A DNA stretch of 64,000 nt, from positions 2,959,501 to 3,023,500 of the forward strand of contig NZ_CP045798.1 in the NCBI RefSeq assembly GCF_000746025.2, read 5' to 3'. This DNA is from Thermanaerosceptrum fracticalcis (GTDB lineage Bacteria; Bacillota; Peptococcia; DRI-13). The notes beneath the pieces are model-generated. The model worked only from the letters and a program-made list of their open reading frames with translations. It did no database searches and was not told where the DNA came from. The position numbers were made by a program, and so were the translations under genes. Positions within the stretch are counted from its first letter, which is position 1. Each line of letters begins with the position of its first letter. This document shows positions 8,644-18,364 of the stretch, piece by piece.

Positions 8644-8657
8644 AAAGGAGATCAAAC

Positions 8658-9872
8658 ATGAATTTTGTGTATATTCCAGGCGGAGGCATTACCTCGCCCC
8701 AGGGCTTTGTAGCCGGTGTTGCTCAGGCCGGTATAAAAAAGACCGACCGTTATGACATGGCCCTGGTTTACTCTAAGACTCCTGCAACAGCGGCCGGAGT
8801 TTATACTACCAATAAATTTTTGGCAGCACCTGTGCAGATTTCGCAAAAACATTTGGCCAATGGTATAGCCCGCGGCTTTGTGGTAAACAGCGGTTGTGCC
8901 AATGCCTGTACTGGCCGGGAAGGTTTGGAAAACGCCTATCTCATGGCTGCTAAAGCAGCAGAAATCATCGGCTGTATGCCGGAAGAAGTCGTTGTTGCTT
9001 CTACGGGTGTTATCGGTGTACAGCTGCCTATGCCTAAAATCATCAAAGGGATAGAGGAAGCGGGGGCAGCGCCCTCACGGGAGAAAGGACAACTGGCCGC
9101 TCAGGCCATTATGACTACGGACACCTGTTCAAAGGAGATAGCCATCGAACTGGAGCTAGGGGGCGAGAAGGTTATCCTGGGGGGAATGGCCAAAGGTTCG
9201 GGGATGATTCATCCCAATATGGCCACCATGTTAGGCTTTATCACCACTGATGCCGCTATTTCTCCTCATTGCCTCCAGGCAGCCTTAAAAGAGGCTACGG
9301 ATCTGTCCTTTAACATGATTACAGTTGACGGTGATACCAGCACCAATGATATGGTGGCTGTATTTGCCAACGGATTAGCGGGCAACGGTGAGATTAAAGA
9401 TAAGGAAAGCTCTGACTATAAGACGTTTGCCAGGGCCTTAACCGAGGTGTGTATTGCCCTGGCGAAAATGATCGCCCAGGATGGGGAAGGGGCTACCAAG
9501 TTAATTGAGGTTAAAGTGGAGAATGCTCCCAACAATAGAGCTGCCAGGGTCATCGCCAAAACCATAGCCGGGTCGAGCCTGGTGAAAACGGCCATCTTTG
9601 GTGAAGATGCCAACTGGGGCCGGATTATCTGTGCCGTAGGCTATTCCGGCGTTGATTTTAACCCGGATTCGGTTGATGTGTATCTGGGTAATTTACCCGT
9701 AGCCCGGGATGGGGCCGGCTTAACCTTCGACGAAGAGGACGCCAGGAAAATATTGCAGGAAGATAAGATTGTCATCAAAGTTGATATGAAGCAGGGGGAA
9801 GGGCAAGCCACAGCCTGGGGCTGTGACCTGTCGTACGATTATGTCAAGATTAATGCGGCGTATAGGACGTAA
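8658..9872 (+). CDS. argJ: Bifunctional ornithine acetyltransferase / N-acetylglutamate synthase
   Basis: 404-residue enzyme that moves the acetyl group from N-acetylornithine to glutamate, closing the acetyl cycle. The precursor is cut by itself before the threonine of the motif KGSGMIHPNMATMLGF; here this is Thr190, giving alpha and beta chains. Other typical blocks are GVYTTNKF, VNSGCANACTG, and the C-terminal TAWGCDLSYDYVKINA. Because argJ is present and argE is not, the acetyl-recycling route is used. It is separated from argC by 14 bases with AAAGGAG before ATG 8658. The 86-base gap after it holds a composite repeat. Confidence 0.95.
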   Translation: MNFVYIPGGGITSPQGFVAGVAQAGIKKTDRYDMALVYSKTPATAAGVYTTNKFLAAPVQISQKHLANGIARGFVVNSGCANACTGREGLENAYLMAAKAAEIIGCMPEEVVVASTGVIGVQLPMPKIIKGIEEAGAAPSREKGQLAAQAIMTTDTCSKEIAIELELGGEKVILGGMAKGSGMIHPNMATMLGFITTDAAISPHCLQAALKEATDLSFNMITVDGDTSTNDMVAVFANGLAGNGEIKDKESSDYKTFARALTEVCIALAKMIAQDGEGATKLIEVKVENAPNNRAARVIAKTIAGSSLVKTAIFGEDANWGRIICAVGYSGVDFNPDSVDVYLGNLPVARDGAGLTFDEEDARKILQEDKIVIKVDMKQGEGQATAWGCDLSYDYVKINAAYRT

Positions 9873-9875
9873 TTT

Positions 9876-9938
9876 TCGATTTCCGCTTTCCGACATCCGA
9901 ATTCCGCTACCACTAGTAACTAATAACTAGTAACTGAC
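9876..9938 (-). repeat. Composite intergenic repeat, copy 1 (inverted orientation)
   Basis: Read on the minus strand this is a run of TTACTAG/TTATTAG words followed by TGGTAGCGGAATTCGG and CGG-rich words. The same order appears on the plus strand at 20535-20642 and 23012-23090. It lies between argJ and argB, just before the argB ribosome site. Confidence 0.65.
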
Positions 9939-9958
9939 AAGTGAGGAGGACTGAGCGT

Positions 9959-10846
9959 ATGCTGTCTGCACTGGAAAAGGCCAATGTTTTAACAGAAGCC
10001 TTGCCCTATATACAGAAATTTGCCGGTAAAACCATCGTCATCAAATACGGCGGTCATGCCATGGTGAATCCTGAGCTGGAGGAACTGGTTTTAAAAGATA
10101 TTATCCTGATGAAACTGGTGGGGATGAATCCCGTCATCGTCCATGGAGGAGGCCCCATTATCGATAAATGGCTGGAAAAGGTGGATATTAAGGCCCGATT
10201 TGTCAACGGCCTGCGCATCACCGACGAAGCTACCATGGAAGTAGTGGAAATGGTCCTGGTGGGAAAGGTGAATAAAGGGATTGTTAACCTCATCAATCGG
10301 TTCGGGGGAAAAGCCGTAGGATTGTGCGGCAAGGACGGCAACCTGGTAATCGCGGAGAAAAAGCAGGTTACCGTGAAAAACCAGGCAGGAGAAGAGACGT
10401 TCCAGGATCTTGGCCTGGTAGGGGAAGTAGTGAAAGTAAATCCTGAGATCATCCAAAAGCTCACGGAAGAAGGCTATATCCCGGTGGTTTCACCCGTGGG
10501 TGTGAGCAGCGGAGGGGAAACCCTCAACATTAACGCCGATTATGTGGCGGGGGCCCTGGGCGGGGCTTTAAAGGCCCACAAACTTGTCCTCTTAACAGAC
10601 GTAGAGGGGATTTACCTGGGGGAGGGGCGTGAGTCCCTGGCTTCCCGTTTGACAGCCTCTGAAATTCCCCGCTTGATTCAAGAGGGGGTCATTAAAGGCG
10701 GGATGATTCCCAAGGTGGAAAGCTGCCTGGCTGCCTTGGAAAAAGGGGTAGAAAACGTGCACATCGTAGACGGCAGGAAGCCCCATTCCATGCTCCTGGA
10801 GATATTCACCAACGAAGGAATCGGTACCATGGTGGTTAAAGGTTAA
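9959..10846 (+). CDS. argB: Acetylglutamate kinase
   Basis: 295-residue amino-acid kinase phosphorylating N-acetylglutamate, the second step of arginine synthesis. Signature blocks: KTIVIKYGGHAM (phosphate-binding, near residue 22), NPVIVHGGGP, RFVNGLRITD, and the C-terminal GGMIPKVESCLAAL. The start at ATG 9959 is set by GAGGAGGA 9-16 bases upstream; a longer frame from 9941 adds six residues that would include the ribosome site itself. In arginine-feedback-sensitive enzymes an N-terminal helix precedes the kinase core; about 15 residues (MLSALEKANVLTEALPYI) are present here, so feedback inhibition is possible but unproven. Confidence 0.95.
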   Translation: MLSALEKANVLTEALPYIQKFAGKTIVIKYGGHAMVNPELEELVLKDIILMKLVGMNPVIVHGGGPIIDKWLEKVDIKARFVNGLRITDEATMEVVEMVLVGKVNKGIVNLINRFGGKAVGLCGKDGNLVIAEKKQVTVKNQAGEETFQDLGLVGEVVKVNPEIIQKLTEEGYIPVVSPVGVSSGGETLNINADYVAGALGGALKAHKLVLLTDVEGIYLGEGRESLASRLTASEIPRLIQEGVIKGGMIPKVESCLAALEKGVENVHIVDGRKPHSMLLEIFTNEGIGTMVVKG

Positions 10847-10874
10847 ATCCTTATTTACAAGGGAGGGAGAAGCA

Positions 10875-12092
10875 ATGAACAACGAAACAATTATGAAAAT
10901 GGGCCAAGAATATGTCATGAACACTTATCTCCGCCAGCCCTTTGCCCTGGTGAGAGGGCAGGGAAGCTATGTGTGGGATGCAGACGGTAATAAATACCTG
11001 GATATGGTGAGCGGCATCGCTGTCAATAACGTGGGACACTGCCACCCCAAGGTTGTGGAAGCTATCCAGAAACAGGCTCAAGAATTACTGCACTGCTCCA
11101 ACCTTTACTGGATAGAACCCCAGGTGCAGTTGGCTAAAATGATTACCGACCACTCCTGTGGTACCAAGGTTTTCTTCTGCAACAGCGGGGCTGAGGCCAA
11201 CGAAGGGGCCATTAAATTGGCCAGGAAATGGGCCTCCAAAAAATACGGTTCGGGCCGCTATGAAATCATCACCGCCCTCCATTCCTTCCACGGGCGTACC
11301 CTGACAGCTTTAACAGCTACCGGTCAGGAGAAATATCAAAAAGGTTTTGAGCCTTTAACCCCCGGTTTTAAATATGTTCCTTATAATGATCTTGAAGCCA
11401 TGACCATGGCTATTACTCCCCAGACCTGTGCCATTCTCCTGGAACCTTTACAGGGAGAAGGCGGTGTGTATGCCGCTACGCCTGAATATATGACAGGGGT
11501 CAAAAAGCTGTGCGAAGAACACGGGCTTTTGCTCATGTTTGACGAGGTGCAGACGGGACTGGGCCGCACAGGGAAACTCTTTGGTTATGAGCATTACGGG
11601 ATAGAACCCGATGTCTTCACCCTGGCCAAGGGATTGGGCGGAGGTGTTCCTATCGGGGCAGTTGTCGCCAAGGGTGAAGCTGCGGAAACCTTCAGCCCGG
11701 GCGAACATGCCTCGACTTTTGGCGGCAATCCCTTGGCTACCGCCGCAGCTATTGCCGCTCTTTCCGCTATTATTGACGAAAAAATGCCCCAGCAGGCTTT
11801 TGAGAAAGGGCAGTATATCACAGAGAAATTCTTAGCCCTGAAAGAAGTACACAGTTGTATTCAAGATGTCCGTGGGCTGGGTCTCTTAGTGGGAATGGAG
11901 CTTTCTTTTGAGGCTAAACCGGTCCAGGATTACTGCTTAAAGAAAGGGATTATTATCAACACTGTTCAGAACAAAGTGGTGAGACTCGTTCCTCCTCTCA
12001 ATATTCCCTATGAAGATATTGATAAGTGTATTGCTGTCATTGCTGAGAGCCTCAAGGTTATAGAGGAGGGAAGGGCATGGAAGGGGCAGTGA
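10875..12092 (+). CDS. argD: Acetylornithine aminotransferase
   Basis: 405-residue class III pyridoxal-phosphate aminotransferase converting N-acetylglutamate semialdehyde to N-acetylornithine. The cofactor lysine is Lys252 in FTLAKGLGGGVPIGA. FFCNSGAEANEGAIKLARKW, SFHGRT and MFDEVQTGLGRTG are the usual phosphate- and ring-binding blocks. The ribosome site GGGAGGGAGAAGCA precedes ATG 10875. Its last 16 bases overlap the start of carA, so translation of the two is probably coupled. Related enzymes can also use succinyl-diaminopimelate; the arginine context favours ArgD. Confidence 0.95.
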   Translation: MNNETIMKMGQEYVMNTYLRQPFALVRGQGSYVWDADGNKYLDMVSGIAVNNVGHCHPKVVEAIQKQAQELLHCSNLYWIEPQVQLAKMITDHSCGTKVFFCNSGAEANEGAIKLARKWASKKYGSGRYEIITALHSFHGRTLTALTATGQEKYQKGFEPLTPGFKYVPYNDLEAMTMAITPQTCAILLEPLQGEGGVYAATPEYMTGVKKLCEEHGLLLMFDEVQTGLGRTGKLFGYEHYGIEPDVFTLAKGLGGGVPIGAVVAKGEAAETFSPGEHASTFGGNPLATAAAIAALSAIIDEKMPQQAFEKGQYITEKFLALKEVHSCIQDVRGLGLLVGMELSFEAKPVQDYCLKKGIIINTVQNKVVRLVPPLNIPYEDIDKCIAVIAESLKVIEEGRAWKGQ

Positions 12093-13159
12093 TCCTGGAG
12101 AACGGCCAGACCTTTTACGGGAAACTTTTTGGCAGCCTTACGCCTTCACCGGTAGCGGAGGTAGTTTTTAACACGGGGATGGTCGGGTACCAGGAAGTGA
12201 TGACTGACCCCTCCTATAAAGGGCAAATGGTGGTCATGACTTATCCTCTCATGGGTAATTACGGTTTAAACAGCGAAGACATGGAATCCATAATGCCGCA
12301 AGTCAGCGGGTTTATTGTCAAGGAAGCCTGTAAGATTCCCTCCAACTGGCGTCTCCAGGAAAACCTGGAAAGGTTCCTGGCCCGGCACAATATAACGGGT
12401 ATCACGGGGATTGATACTAGAAAACTGACCAGAGTGCTCAGGGAGAGGGGTACCATGAAGGGGATGATTGTGCCTTTAGTGGCGGGAGAGGTTGCCCCTG
12501 TATACCGGGAAATCCTGGAGGCAAGCCCCTTACTGGATAACCCGGTGGCCCGGGTGACTACGAAGCAATCCTATACTATTCCCGGTTCTGGGAAAAGAGT
12601 GGTAGTCATGGACTTTGGCATTAAGAAGAGTATTTTAGACCAATTAAAAGCCTTTGATTTGGAACTTATTGTAGTTCCCAGTTTTACAGGGGCGAAAGAT
12701 ATCTTGGCACTAAACCCGGATGGTCTTTTTCTCTCCAACGGACCGGGGGATCCTAAAGTGGTTAAAGGCGGCATTAACACAGTAAAAGTTCTGCTGGATA
12801 AGCTGCCTGTCTTTGGTATCTGTTTGGGGCAGCAAGTTTTGGCCTTGGCCCTGGGTGGGGAAACCTATAAGCTTAAGTTTGGTCACCGGGGAATCAATCA
12901 TCCCGTGAAAGATTTGCGGGATAACAGAGTCTATATCACTTCTCAGAATCATGGCTATGCCGTGCGTAAGGACACTTTACCGGATGATACTTATGTAACC
13001 CATGTTAATCTCAACGACGGCACGGTAGAAGGTTTTGCCCATAAATGTTTGCCCGTTATGGCGGTGCAGTTTCACCCGGAAGCATCCCCGGGTCCTGAAG
13101 ACTCCCGTTACCTGTTCCAGAAGTTTTTCGACTCCTTAAACAAAGGACCTTTAGCGTAA
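12077..13159 (+). CDS. carA: Carbamoyl-phosphate synthase small (glutaminase) subunit
   Basis: 360-residue subunit that releases ammonia from glutamine for the CarB synthetase. The N-terminal CarA-specific domain (about 1-150, VVFNTGMVGYQEVMTDPSY) is followed by a class I amidotransferase domain with the nucleophile Cys249 in FGICLGQQ and the His333/Glu335 pair in FHPEASPG. Start ATG 12077 overlaps argD by 16 bases, with GGAGGGAAGG upstream inside argD. It is followed 14 bases later by carB. Placement inside the arg operon suggests this is the arginine-regulated synthetase; a pyrimidine copy may exist elsewhere. Confidence 0.95.
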   Translation: MEGAVILENGQTFYGKLFGSLTPSPVAEVVFNTGMVGYQEVMTDPSYKGQMVVMTYPLMGNYGLNSEDMESIMPQVSGFIVKEACKIPSNWRLQENLERFLARHNITGITGIDTRKLTRVLRERGTMKGMIVPLVAGEVAPVYREILEASPLLDNPVARVTTKQSYTIPGSGKRVVVMDFGIKKSILDQLKAFDLELIVVPSFTGAKDILALNPDGLFLSNGPGDPKVVKGGINTVKVLLDKLPVFGICLGQQVLALALGGETYKLKFGHRGINHPVKDLRDNRVYITSQNHGYAVRKDTLPDDTYVTHVNLNDGTVEGFAHKCLPVMAVQFHPEASPGPEDSRYLFQKFFDSLNKGPLA

Positions 13160-13173
13160 AGAGGTGATACAAG

Positions 13174-16100
13174 ATGCCGCGAAAAAACAATCTCCAAAAG
13201 GTGCTGGTAATCGGTTCAGGTCCCATCATCATCGGCCAGGCCGCCGAATTTGACTATGCGGGAACCCAGGCCTGTAAGGCCTTAAAAGAAGAAGGCATAG
13301 AGGTAGTGCTGGTGAACTCCAACCCTGCTACCATCATGACTGATGTGAATATGGCGGACCGCATTTATGTGGAACCTCTTACGGTAAGTGCTGTTTCCCA
13401 GATTATCGAAAAAGAGCGGCCCGACGGTATTATCCCCGGTTTGGGGGGCCAAACGGGCCTTAATTTAGCTGTGGAGCTGGCGGAATCAGGGATTTTAGAA
13501 AAATTTCATGTAGAAGTGCTGGGGACACCCATCTCCGCCATTAAAAAAGCGGAAGACCGGGAAGAGTTCAAGAAGACCATGCTGGCTATCGGCGAACCCA
13601 TTCCGGAAAGCGTGATTATTACCAGGGTGGAAGAAGCCTATGGTTTTGTAGAACAGGTAGGGTTTCCTGTCATCATCCGCCCTGCCTATACCCTGGGGGG
13701 TACAGGAGGAGGTATTGCCCACAATCGGGAGGAACTGGAGCATTATGTAAGCTTAGGCATCAAGGCCAGCCGTATAGGTCAGGTTCTCCTGGAACAGAGT
13801 GTGGCCGGCTGGAAGGAAATCGAATTTGAGGTCATGCGAGATAGCAACGACAACTGCATTACCGTCTGCAGCATGGAAAACATGGACCCTATCGGTATTC
13901 ACACGGGAGACAGTATCGTCTTTGCCCCTACCCAGACTTTAGCCAATGTAGAATACCAGATGTTGCGAACCGCAGCTTTAAAAATCATCCGGGCTCTGGA
14001 AGTGGAGGGGGGCTGTAATATCCAGTATGCTCTGGACCCTTACAGCCATCGCTATGTGGTCATAGAGGTTAATCCCCGGGTCAGCCGTTCCAGTGCTTTG
14101 GCTTCCAAGGCAACGGGTTACCCTATCGCCAAGGTAGCGGCTAAGATTGCCCTGGGTTATACCCTGGATGAGATCCCCAATTCGGTAACAGGGGCTACCA
14201 AGGCCTGCTTTGAGCCGGCCATAGATTATGTGGTAGCAAAAATTCCGCGCTGGCCTTTTGATAAATTCGGTACCGCCGACCGGTCTCTGGGAACTCAGAT
14301 GAAAGCTACCGGTGAGGTAATGGCCATTGACCGGACCCTGGAGGGGGCTTTGCTCAAGGCGGTACGTTCCCTGGAAATCGGTATCCAGGGCTTCAGCATC
14401 AAGACAGCGGGTGCCTGGACCGAGGTGGAGCTGGAGAATAAGCTGGCTTTCCCTGATGATGAAAGGTTGTTTGCTATTGCGGAAGCCTTTCGCCGTCACT
14501 GGACAGTAACGGAAATCCATCACCTGACGAAAATCGATCCCTTTTTTCTGGAGAAGGTTAAGAATATTATCGATTGTGAGAAAGAACTGGAAGCCAGGGG
14601 CTTGAATCCCAAGCTTATGAAGGAAGCCAAACAAAAGGGCATGAGTGATGCCTATATCGCCCGCCTGGTGAAAATGAATGAGGATGAGGTTAGAGCTTAC
14701 AGGATCAAAGAAGGGATCGTTCCTGTTTACAAGATGGTGGACACCTGTGCCGCCGAGTTTGAAGCTGTCACCCCGTATTATTATTCCACCTATGAAGAGG
14801 AAAACGAGGTACAGTTAACTGACAGGCAGAAGGTTGTTGTACTGGGGTCCGGACCTATCCGGATTGGGCAGGGCATTGAATTTGATTACTGCTCTGTCCA
14901 TTCCCTGTGGGCTTTGAAGGAAATGGGCATAGAAGCCATCATGATCAACAATAACCCCGAAACGGTAAGCACGGACTTTGATACAGGAGATAAACTGTAT
15001 TTTGAACCACTTACCCTGGAAGATGTGCTCAATGTTATCGAGCTGGAGAAACCCCTGGGTGTGGTTGTGCAGTTTGGCGGGCAGACGGCTATCAACCTGG
15101 CTGAACCTCTGGTTCGCCACGGTGTGAAAATCCTGGGAACTTCCCTGGAGGGTATAGATCTGGCGGAAGACCGGAAGCGCTGTGAGGCTTTACTTAAAGA
15201 GCTGGATATACCCCAGACCAAGGGACTGACGGCTACCAGCCCTCAGGAGGCCGTAAAGATTGCCGAGGAACTGGGATTTCCCTTAGTGGTGAGGCCATCC
15301 TATGTATTGGGCGGGAGGGCTATGGAAATTGTCCACACTTTAGAAGAACTTCTTGGCTATACAGGCTGGGCCATCAGTGTGGCTAATGGACATCCCATCC
15401 TCATTGATAAGTATCTTCCAGGCATGGAGGTAGAGGTAGATGCCTTATGTGACGGAGAAAACGTACTCATTGCCGGGGTAATGGAGCATATCGAGCGGGC
15501 CGGCGTTCATTCCGGTGACAGCATGGCCGTATACCCGGCGCCAACCCTGCCCCCGGAGATTAAGAAGAAAATAGTTTCTTATACGGAAAGTATCGGGAAG
15601 GCCTTTGGTATTGTGGGTCTGTTTAACATTCAGTTTGTCTACCATGACCAGCTAATTTTTGTCCTGGAGATAAATCCCAGGGCGTCCCGTACAGTCCCCA
15701 TTTTAAGTAAGGTGACGGGGCTCCCGCTGGTCAAAGTAGGAACCTTGCTGATGTTAGGAGAAACGTTAAAGAGCCTGGGGTTGCCTTGCGGTTTATGGCC
15801 CGAACCCGATTTTTATACGGTCAAGGCTCCCGTTTTCTCCTTTGAAAAACTTTCCAAGGTAGATACTTATTTAGGGCCGGAGATGAAATCCACCGGCGAG
15901 GTCATGGGCTGTGATTACAGCTTGGGGAAAGCCCTTTATAAGGCCATGTTGGCTGTGTACGGCAAGATTCCCCTCAATGGCAATCTTCTGGCTTCTTTAG
16001 CCGAAAAAGATAAGGCTGTGGCCTTGCCCCTTCTCAAAGATTATGTGAGCTTAGGTTACAGGATTTATGCTTCTGGTGAGACGGCCCGGTTCTTGAAGAA

Positions 16101-16404
16101 AGAAGGAGTGGAGGTTACGGTGGTAGATCCTTCTCCGGACAAATTGGGTAATCTCATTCGCCAGGGACAAATTCAACTGGTGATCAATACGCCTACCAAG
16201 GGCCATGTTCCTGACCGGCTGGGCTTTCAAATCAGGCGCAGGGCTGCGGAATACCGGATTCCTTGTTTTACCTCCCTGGATACAGCCAAAGCTTTCCGTG
16301 ACGTGTTAATCTTTATCAAGAACCAGCAGTACATGGAGGCCAGAACCATCCAGGATTTGCGCAAATATGCTGAGACTTACCAAAAGATTGCTTATGTGGG
16401 CTAA
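13174..16404 (+). CDS. carB: Carbamoyl-phosphate synthase large subunit
   Basis: 1076-residue synthetase with the two homologous ATP-grasp halves expected of the family. The N-half starts [22 protein letters not shown] and has [12 protein letters not shown]; the C-half repeats as [21 protein letters not shown] and [12 protein letters not shown]. The C-terminal MGS-like allosteric domain (about residues 935-1076) includes the [15 protein letters not shown] strand. It makes carbamoyl phosphate from bicarbonate, two ATP and ammonia channelled from CarA. Full length with no damage. AGAGGTGATACAAG precedes ATG 13174. A hairpin terminator follows. Confidence 0.96.
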   Translation: MPRKNNLQKVLVIGSGPIIIGQAAEFDYAGTQACKALKEEGIEVVLVNSNPATIMTDVNMADRIYVEPLTVSAVSQIIEKERPDGIIPGLGGQTGLNLAVELAESGILEKFHVEVLGTPISAIKKAEDREEFKKTMLAIGEPIPESVIITRVEEAYGFVEQVGFPVIIRPAYTLGGTGGGIAHNREELEHYVSLGIKASRIGQVLLEQSVAGWKEIEFEVMRDSNDNCITVCSMENMDPIGIHTGDSIVFAPTQTLANVEYQMLRTAALKIIRALEVEGGCNIQYALDPYSHRYVVIEVNPRVSRSSALASKATGYPIAKVAAKIALGYTLDEIPNSVTGATKACFEPAIDYVVAKIPRWPFDKFGTADRSLGTQMKATGEVMAIDRTLEGALLKAVRSLEIGIQGFSIKTAGAWTEVELENKLAFPDDERLFAIAEAFRRHWTVTEIHHLTKIDPFFLEKVKNIIDCEKELEARGLNPKLMKEAKQKGMSDAYIARLVKMNEDEVRAYRIKEGIVPVYKMVDTCAAEFEAVTPYYYSTYEEENEVQLTDRQKVVVLGSGPIRIGQGIEFDYCSVHSLWALKEMGIEAIMINNNPETVSTDFDTGDKLYFEPLTLEDVLNVIELEKPLGVVVQFGGQTAINLAEPLVRHGVKILGTSLEGIDLAEDRKRCEALLKELDIPQTKGLTATSPQEAVKIAEELGFPLVVRPSYVLGGRAMEIVHTLEELLGYTGWAISVANGHPILIDKYLPGMEVEVDALCDGENVLIAGVMEHIERAGVHSGDSMAVYPAPTLPPEIKKKIVSYTESIGKAFGIVGLFNIQFVYHDQLIFVLEINPRASRTVPILSKVTGLPLVKVGTLLMLGETLKSLGLPCGLWPEPDFYTVKAPVFSFEKLSKVDTYLGPEMKSTGEVMGCDYSLGKALYKAMLAVYGKIPLNGNLLASLAEKDKAVALPLLKDYVSLGYRIYASGETARFLKKEGVEVTVVDPSPDKLGNLIRQGQIQLVINTPTKGHVPDRLGFQIRRRAAEYRIPCFTSLDTAKAFRDVLIFIKNQQYMEARTIQDLRKYAETYQKIAYVG

Positions 16405-16414
16405 GGAAATAAAA

Positions 16415-16468
16415 CTCCCCCTGGTTGCATACTATAGAGTAGAACCTAACCAGGGGAGGTCTTTTTTT
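16415..16468 (+). terminator. Terminator hairpin after carB that also carries the next ribosome site
   Basis: CTCCCCCTGGTT (16415-16426) pairs with AACCAGGGGAG (16448-16458) with one bulged C, followed by GTCTTTTTTT. The descending arm plus GGTC is also the Shine-Dalgarno region for the TTG start at 16467. Confidence 0.8.
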
Positions 16469-17660
16469 GTTTACAAAAAGCAGCAAACTCCTCCGTGAAA
16501 TAAAAAAACTGTTTCCCGATATTTTGGCCATTAGTCATGATATTCATCAAAGGCCGGAATTGGGTAATCAAGAATATTATGCCCGGGAGAGAATTACTGG
16601 CTACTTAGCCAGGATGGGCTGGAGGATCGAGAAGAATATAGCTTCTTTACCTACGGCTTTTGTGGCCTATCGGGGAAACAGGTCCGGGCCCTGTCTCGGG
16701 TATGTAGCTGAATATGATGCTTTACCGGAAATAGGGCACGGATGTGGACATAATTTGATTTGTGCCGCTAGTGTAGGAGCGGCAGTAGCCCTGAGCCGGG
16801 TGGTTGCGGACCTGCCCGGTGAAATTAGGATCCTGGGGACACCTGCGGAAGAAACTACCGGTGGAAAAGTGGCCATGCTGCAGAAGGGGTTTTTTAACGA
16901 CCTGTCGGCAGTCATGATGTTTCATCCGGGTGTATCTAATGTAGTCAATTTCGGTTCCCTGGCTTTAGAAGCCCTGGAAATAGTTTTTCATGGTAAAATG
17001 GGGCATGCTGCTGTTGACTATGCTGCCCGTGGTGATACTCTGGAAGCTCTCCTGCAATTTTTCTTCTGGGTAAAGGGGTGGAAAAAAACCTTACCTGAAT
17101 TATGCCAGGTCCAGGGGATCATCAAAGATGGGGGAAGTGTCCCCAATATCCGGCCGGCGAAGACAGTAGCCCGGTTTTACCTGAGAGCTCCCGATGAGGA
17201 AACTTTAGACGGTCTGGTTTTGCGTTTTCGTGAAGAGGCCTGCAAAATTGCCCAGTTTACCGGGACCAAAGTGGAAATCAATACTTTTGAGAATCGTTAC
17301 CAACCCTTTAAAAGTAATGAAACCCTGGCCAAGGTTTTTGTACAAACTTTACGCCGGCTTAATGTTAACTGCAGTTCTAAACACTGCCAGGGTACAGGTT
17401 CCATGGATATGGGAAATGTCAGTCACCTCCTGCCGGCCATTCATCCTTATTTAACTTTGGAGGGTGGGCCGGGCATGCTGCACACTGCCGAATTTGCCAG
17501 GGCCGCCGGCGGTAAATGGGGCGATGATTTGCTCCTTCTTGCTGTGCAAGCCCTGGCCCTAACCGGCCTGGAAGTGATGACCAACGAAGGTCTAAGAAAG
17601 AGAATTAGAGAAGAGCATCAACAAAAAGAAAGTCCTAAAGGCTTAACGATCTCCCTGTAG
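16467..17660 (+). CDS. M20-family amidohydrolase / metallopeptidase
   Basis: 397-residue zinc hydrolase of the M20 family (AbgA/p-aminobenzoyl-glutamate-hydrolase-like branch). Metal-site blocks: VAEYDALPEIGHGCGHN with Asp84, His91 and His94, and TPAEETTGGK with Glu128/Glu129. A dimerisation domain with GKMGHAAVDY follows, and a late HTAEFA supplies the last histidine. Translation starts at a TTG 6-8 bases after AGGGGAGGT, which lies in the terminator stem of carB. The substrate cannot be read from sequence. Its place between the arginine blocks suggests an acyl- or aminoacyl-amino-acid substrate, but argJ makes an ArgE-type deacetylase unnecessary. Confidence 0.8.
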   Translation: MFTKSSKLLREIKKLFPDILAISHDIHQRPELGNQEYYARERITGYLARMGWRIEKNIASLPTAFVAYRGNRSGPCLGYVAEYDALPEIGHGCGHNLICAASVGAAVALSRVVADLPGEIRILGTPAEETTGGKVAMLQKGFFNDLSAVMMFHPGVSNVVNFGSLALEALEIVFHGKMGHAAVDYAARGDTLEALLQFFFWVKGWKKTLPELCQVQGIIKDGGSVPNIRPAKTVARFYLRAPDEETLDGLVLRFREEACKIAQFTGTKVEINTFENRYQPFKSNETLAKVFVQTLRRLNVNCSSKHCQGTGSMDMGNVSHLLPAIHPYLTLEGGPGMLHTAEFARAAGGKWGDDLLLLAVQALALTGLEVMTNEGLRKRIREEHQQKESPKGLTISL

Positions 17661-17675
17661 TAAAAGCTGGATATG

Positions 17676-17726
17676 ACCCCCTTATCTCGGATAAGCTAAT
17701 TGAAGACCGGACAAGGGGGTTTTTTC
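17676..17726 (+). terminator. Terminator hairpin with embedded ribosome site
   Basis: ACCCCCTT (17676-17683) pairs with AAGGGGGT (17713-17720), enclosing a small CTTATC/GATAAG hairpin, followed by TTTTTC. The ATG of the next gene starts at 17727, so AAGGGGG serves both as stem and as Shine-Dalgarno sequence. Confidence 0.7.
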
Positions 17727-18215
17727 ATGAAACGATTGCTGGTCTTGCCTATTCTCCTCTTTTTGCTCTTAAGTTTATATATTGACTTTACTTTTCCTGT
17801 GCAGCATAAAATGGATAAATATCCTCTTCCTTATCTTGTATTGATAGAAAACGAAACCTGGCAGCCACCTGCCGGGTTTAAACTGCAGGCCAGGATGGCC
17901 GGTACCTGGTTAGAGGACGAACAATTCTGTAAGAGTTTAGGGATTACGCCGGAACAGGCCTTTACTATTGAACCCTGGTATCTCGGTATTTGGGTGATAA
18001 AGGGTAAAATAACAGTAGTCCAGTACGACCTGAAGAAAGGTATTGTTGAGATACAGTTGACAGAAAGCACACAAGGTTATCAGGTAACGAGAGTCAATAT
18101 CCGGCGGCTGTGGCTGCAGAGCGGGCAAAAGGTTCCCGTACATTTTCTCAATGAACATGGTGCAGTGATTTACGAAGAAATATATGAATTTAGGGACGAT
18201 AAAGTACAGACATGA
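17727..18215 (+). CDS. Exported or membrane-anchored hypothetical protein
   Basis: 162-residue protein with an N-terminal export signal (MKRLLVLPILLFLLLSLYID, basic start and a leucine-rich core). There is no lipobox cysteine, so it is either cleaved or left as a membrane anchor. The remainder is soluble and beta-rich (TWLEDEQFCKSLGITPEQAF, TVVQYDLKKGIVEIQLTE). I recognise no family. ATG 17727 was preferred to the upstream TTG at 17700 because the signal sequence begins there and AAGGGGG precedes it. It lies between the M20 hydrolase and argF and has its own weak terminator. Confidence 0.6.
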   Translation: MKRLLVLPILLFLLLSLYIDFTFPVQHKMDKYPLPYLVLIENETWQPPAGFKLQARMAGTWLEDEQFCKSLGITPEQAFTIEPWYLGIWVIKGKITVVQYDLKKGIVEIQLTESTQGYQVTRVNIRRLWLQSGQKVPVHFLNEHGAVIYEEIYEFRDDKVQT

Positions 18216-18270
18216 TGAGGACGATATCAGACTTCAGATGTGCGAAAAACGACAATTCTAAGTCAAAACA

Positions 18271-18296
18271 ATGCCCCGTGTGGGCATTTTTGTTTT
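18271..18296 (+). terminator. Rho-independent terminator
   Basis: ATGCCC / GGGCAT stem with a 5-base loop followed by TTTTTGTTTT. Confidence 0.7.
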
Positions 18297-18302
18297 AAAC
18301 TA

Positions 18303-18337
18303 TTGCATGAATATACCGTGCTGTGTATAATTATTCA
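18303..18337 (+). promoter_or_regulatory. argF promoter with ARG box over the -10 region
   Basis: TTGCAT (18303-18308), 17-bp spacer, TATAAT (18326-18331). The site TGTATAATTATTCA (18324-18337) is an almost exact ARG box covering the -10 hexamer; a much weaker second half begins at TGAATATACC (18308). This suggests a second ArgR-controlled transcript for argFGH. Confidence 0.72.
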
Positions 18338-18364
18338 TATATTAAGAGAGGGAGTTGATACGTG

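Noticed and set aside
13978-14634. 218-codon open frame antisense to carB
   Set aside because: It lies wholly inside the well-conserved carB gene, is low-complexity in character, and has no ribosome site. Long antisense frames are expected over biased codons.
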